This document shows positions 12,524 through 13,042 of a DNA stretch of 13,042 bases, in pieces. Positions within the stretch are counted from its first letter, which is position 1; each line of letters starts with the position of its first letter. The notes under the pieces were generated by a model. It was not told the origin of the DNA. It saw only the letters and a list, made by a program, of their open reading frames with translations, and searched no databases. Origin of the DNA: Haliscomenobacter sp038240665 (GTDB taxonomy: Bacteria > Bacteroidota > Bacteroidia > Chitinophagales > Saprospiraceae). The translations under genes were made by a program, and so were the position numbers. The DNA is taken from contig JBBRGN010000129.1 of assembly GCA_038240665.1 (NCBI GenBank), positions 1 through 13,042 of the forward strand. The letters run 5' to 3'.

Positions 12524-12848
12524 TCCTTTTGGACTGAGATCGGATGATATTGCTGCTATGATCGCCATTGTAGCCCAACAGCCAGAAATTGAACAGGCCT
12601 TGATTTTCGGCAGTAGAGCCAAAGGCAATTACAAAAACGGGAGCGATGTCGACATCGCGCTCAAAGGACAAAACTTCAATTTAGAAATCGTTAACCGGGT
12701 TGGTTACCAGCTTAATGAAGAAACCATAATGCCCTATAAATTTGACGTCCTCCATTATCAAACGGTGAACAATTCAGCTTTGATTGAGCATATTGACCAG
12801 GTAGGTATTGAATTTTATAGAAAACAATTGAGCCCTACAAACCATTGA
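12516..12848 (+). CDS. Minimal nucleotidyltransferase (MNT/MntA-like)
   Basis: A 110-residue nucleotidyltransferase of the minimal MNT type. It carries GSRAKGNYKNGSDVDIAL, the GSx10DxD motif with G32, S33, D44 and D46, and a third carboxylate D77 in KFDVLHY. Such proteins use ATP; MntA antitoxins add AMP units to a tyrosine of HepT, while HI0073-like forms pair with HI0074. An upstream in-frame ATG at 12492 would add eight residues, but I prefer 12516 because homologues start just before the GLxxxDI helix and because it overlaps the stop of the upstream gene by 8 bp, the usual coupling geometry. The catalytic residues are intact although the partner is broken, so this is probably an orphan antitoxin or enzyme subunit. 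Confidence 0.85.
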   Translation: MNNPFGLRSDDIAAMIAIVAQQPEIEQALIFGSRAKGNYKNGSDVDIALKGQNFNLEIVNRVGYQLNEETIMPYKFDVLHYQTVNNSALIEHIDQVGIEFYRKQLSPTNH

Positions 12849-12926
12849 ACTAGCCACGCCCTAAAACAGGTATTATTGATCGACTGAAGTGCTGAGCGCT
12901 AGGGCAAACGCATGAATGCCAGAAGT

Positions 12927-13042
12927 GACCGCGGAGAGGTCCAACGTTTGTAGAAATTGGCCCGGTTGTACGTGTTTTTGACCTCGGAGAGGTCTAACGT
13001 TTATAGAAATTGATCCGGTTGTACGTGTTTTTGACCGCGGAG
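12927..13042. repeat. 53-bp tandem repeat array, running off the window
   Basis: Unit 1 is 12927-12979 and unit 2 is 12980-13032, each 53 bp and 48/53 identical, and the first 10 bases of a third unit occupy 13033-13042. Each unit opens with a small palindrome (GACCTCGGAGAGGTC in unit 2; GACC/GGTC still pairs in unit 1), continues with AACGTTTRTAGAAATTGR and ends in CGGTTGTACGTGTTTTT. No spacers separate the units. Repeats with a GACCTCGGAGAGGT-type core are, from memory, common between genes in Saprospiria and other Bacteroidota; their role is not established. The array may continue to the right. Confidence 0.85.

Noticed and set aside
12927..13042. CRISPR array
   Set aside because: The units are 53 bp, directly abutting and without unique spacers, and no cas genes are present.

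Overview
The window looks like chromosomal DNA from a Bacteroidota bacterium, most likely a Saprospiria-type organism related to Haliscomenobacter or Lewinella. This placement is inferred from gene content (a PHP-bearing DnaE of about 1,180 residues, an effector-associated-domain protein, Bacteroidota-style secreted thioredoxins), near absence of Shine-Dalgarno sequences, and promoter-like TTTG...TAnnTTTG elements. Base composition is moderate, except for a clearly AT-richer insert near the left end.

Left region (1-1721): a strong hairpin opens the window, inside the first of two direct-repeat copies (4-136 and 1395-1527, exactly 1,391 bp apart, about 90% identical over 111 bp). Between them lies an AT-rich cassette with two small tightly spaced genes, a DUF6157-like soluble protein and a DUF1761-like membrane protein. 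It is preceded by an imperfect, attC-like hairpin (370-482) and closed by a short matching inverse motif (1383-1391). A frame-broken small reverse-strand ORF sits at 217-329.

Middle region (1722-6073): an NtrC-family response regulator that has no Fis-type DNA-binding domain and has GSFTSA in place of GAFTGA; a LOG-family nucleotide phosphoribohydrolase whose probable leader starts with a perfect 15-bp hairpin; a stand-alone acyl carrier protein; and a 541-residue protein that joins an effector-associated-type N-terminus, a catalytically degenerate protein kinase fold and a C-terminal globin domain. That last protein is the most novel object in the window: it looks like a haem-sensing pseudokinase linked to a conflict or signalling network through its N-terminal adaptor domain.

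Right-centre region (6249-11876): dnaE (replicative DNA polymerase III alpha, with a PHP domain that looks metal-competent), then three exported proteins: a TlpA/ResA-like thioredoxin, a redoxin with a CNTCP motif, and a polysaccharide deacetylase starting 3 bp after the redoxin stop codon.

Right end (11877-13042): a decayed HepT/HI0074-like gene (one frameshift, one in-frame stop, one codon missing from its RxxxxH motif) overlaps an intact minimal nucleotidyltransferase, so the pair looks like a toxin-antitoxin or two-subunit nucleotidyltransferase module with its HEPN-like half inactivated. The window closes with 53-bp tandem repeats that run off the edge.
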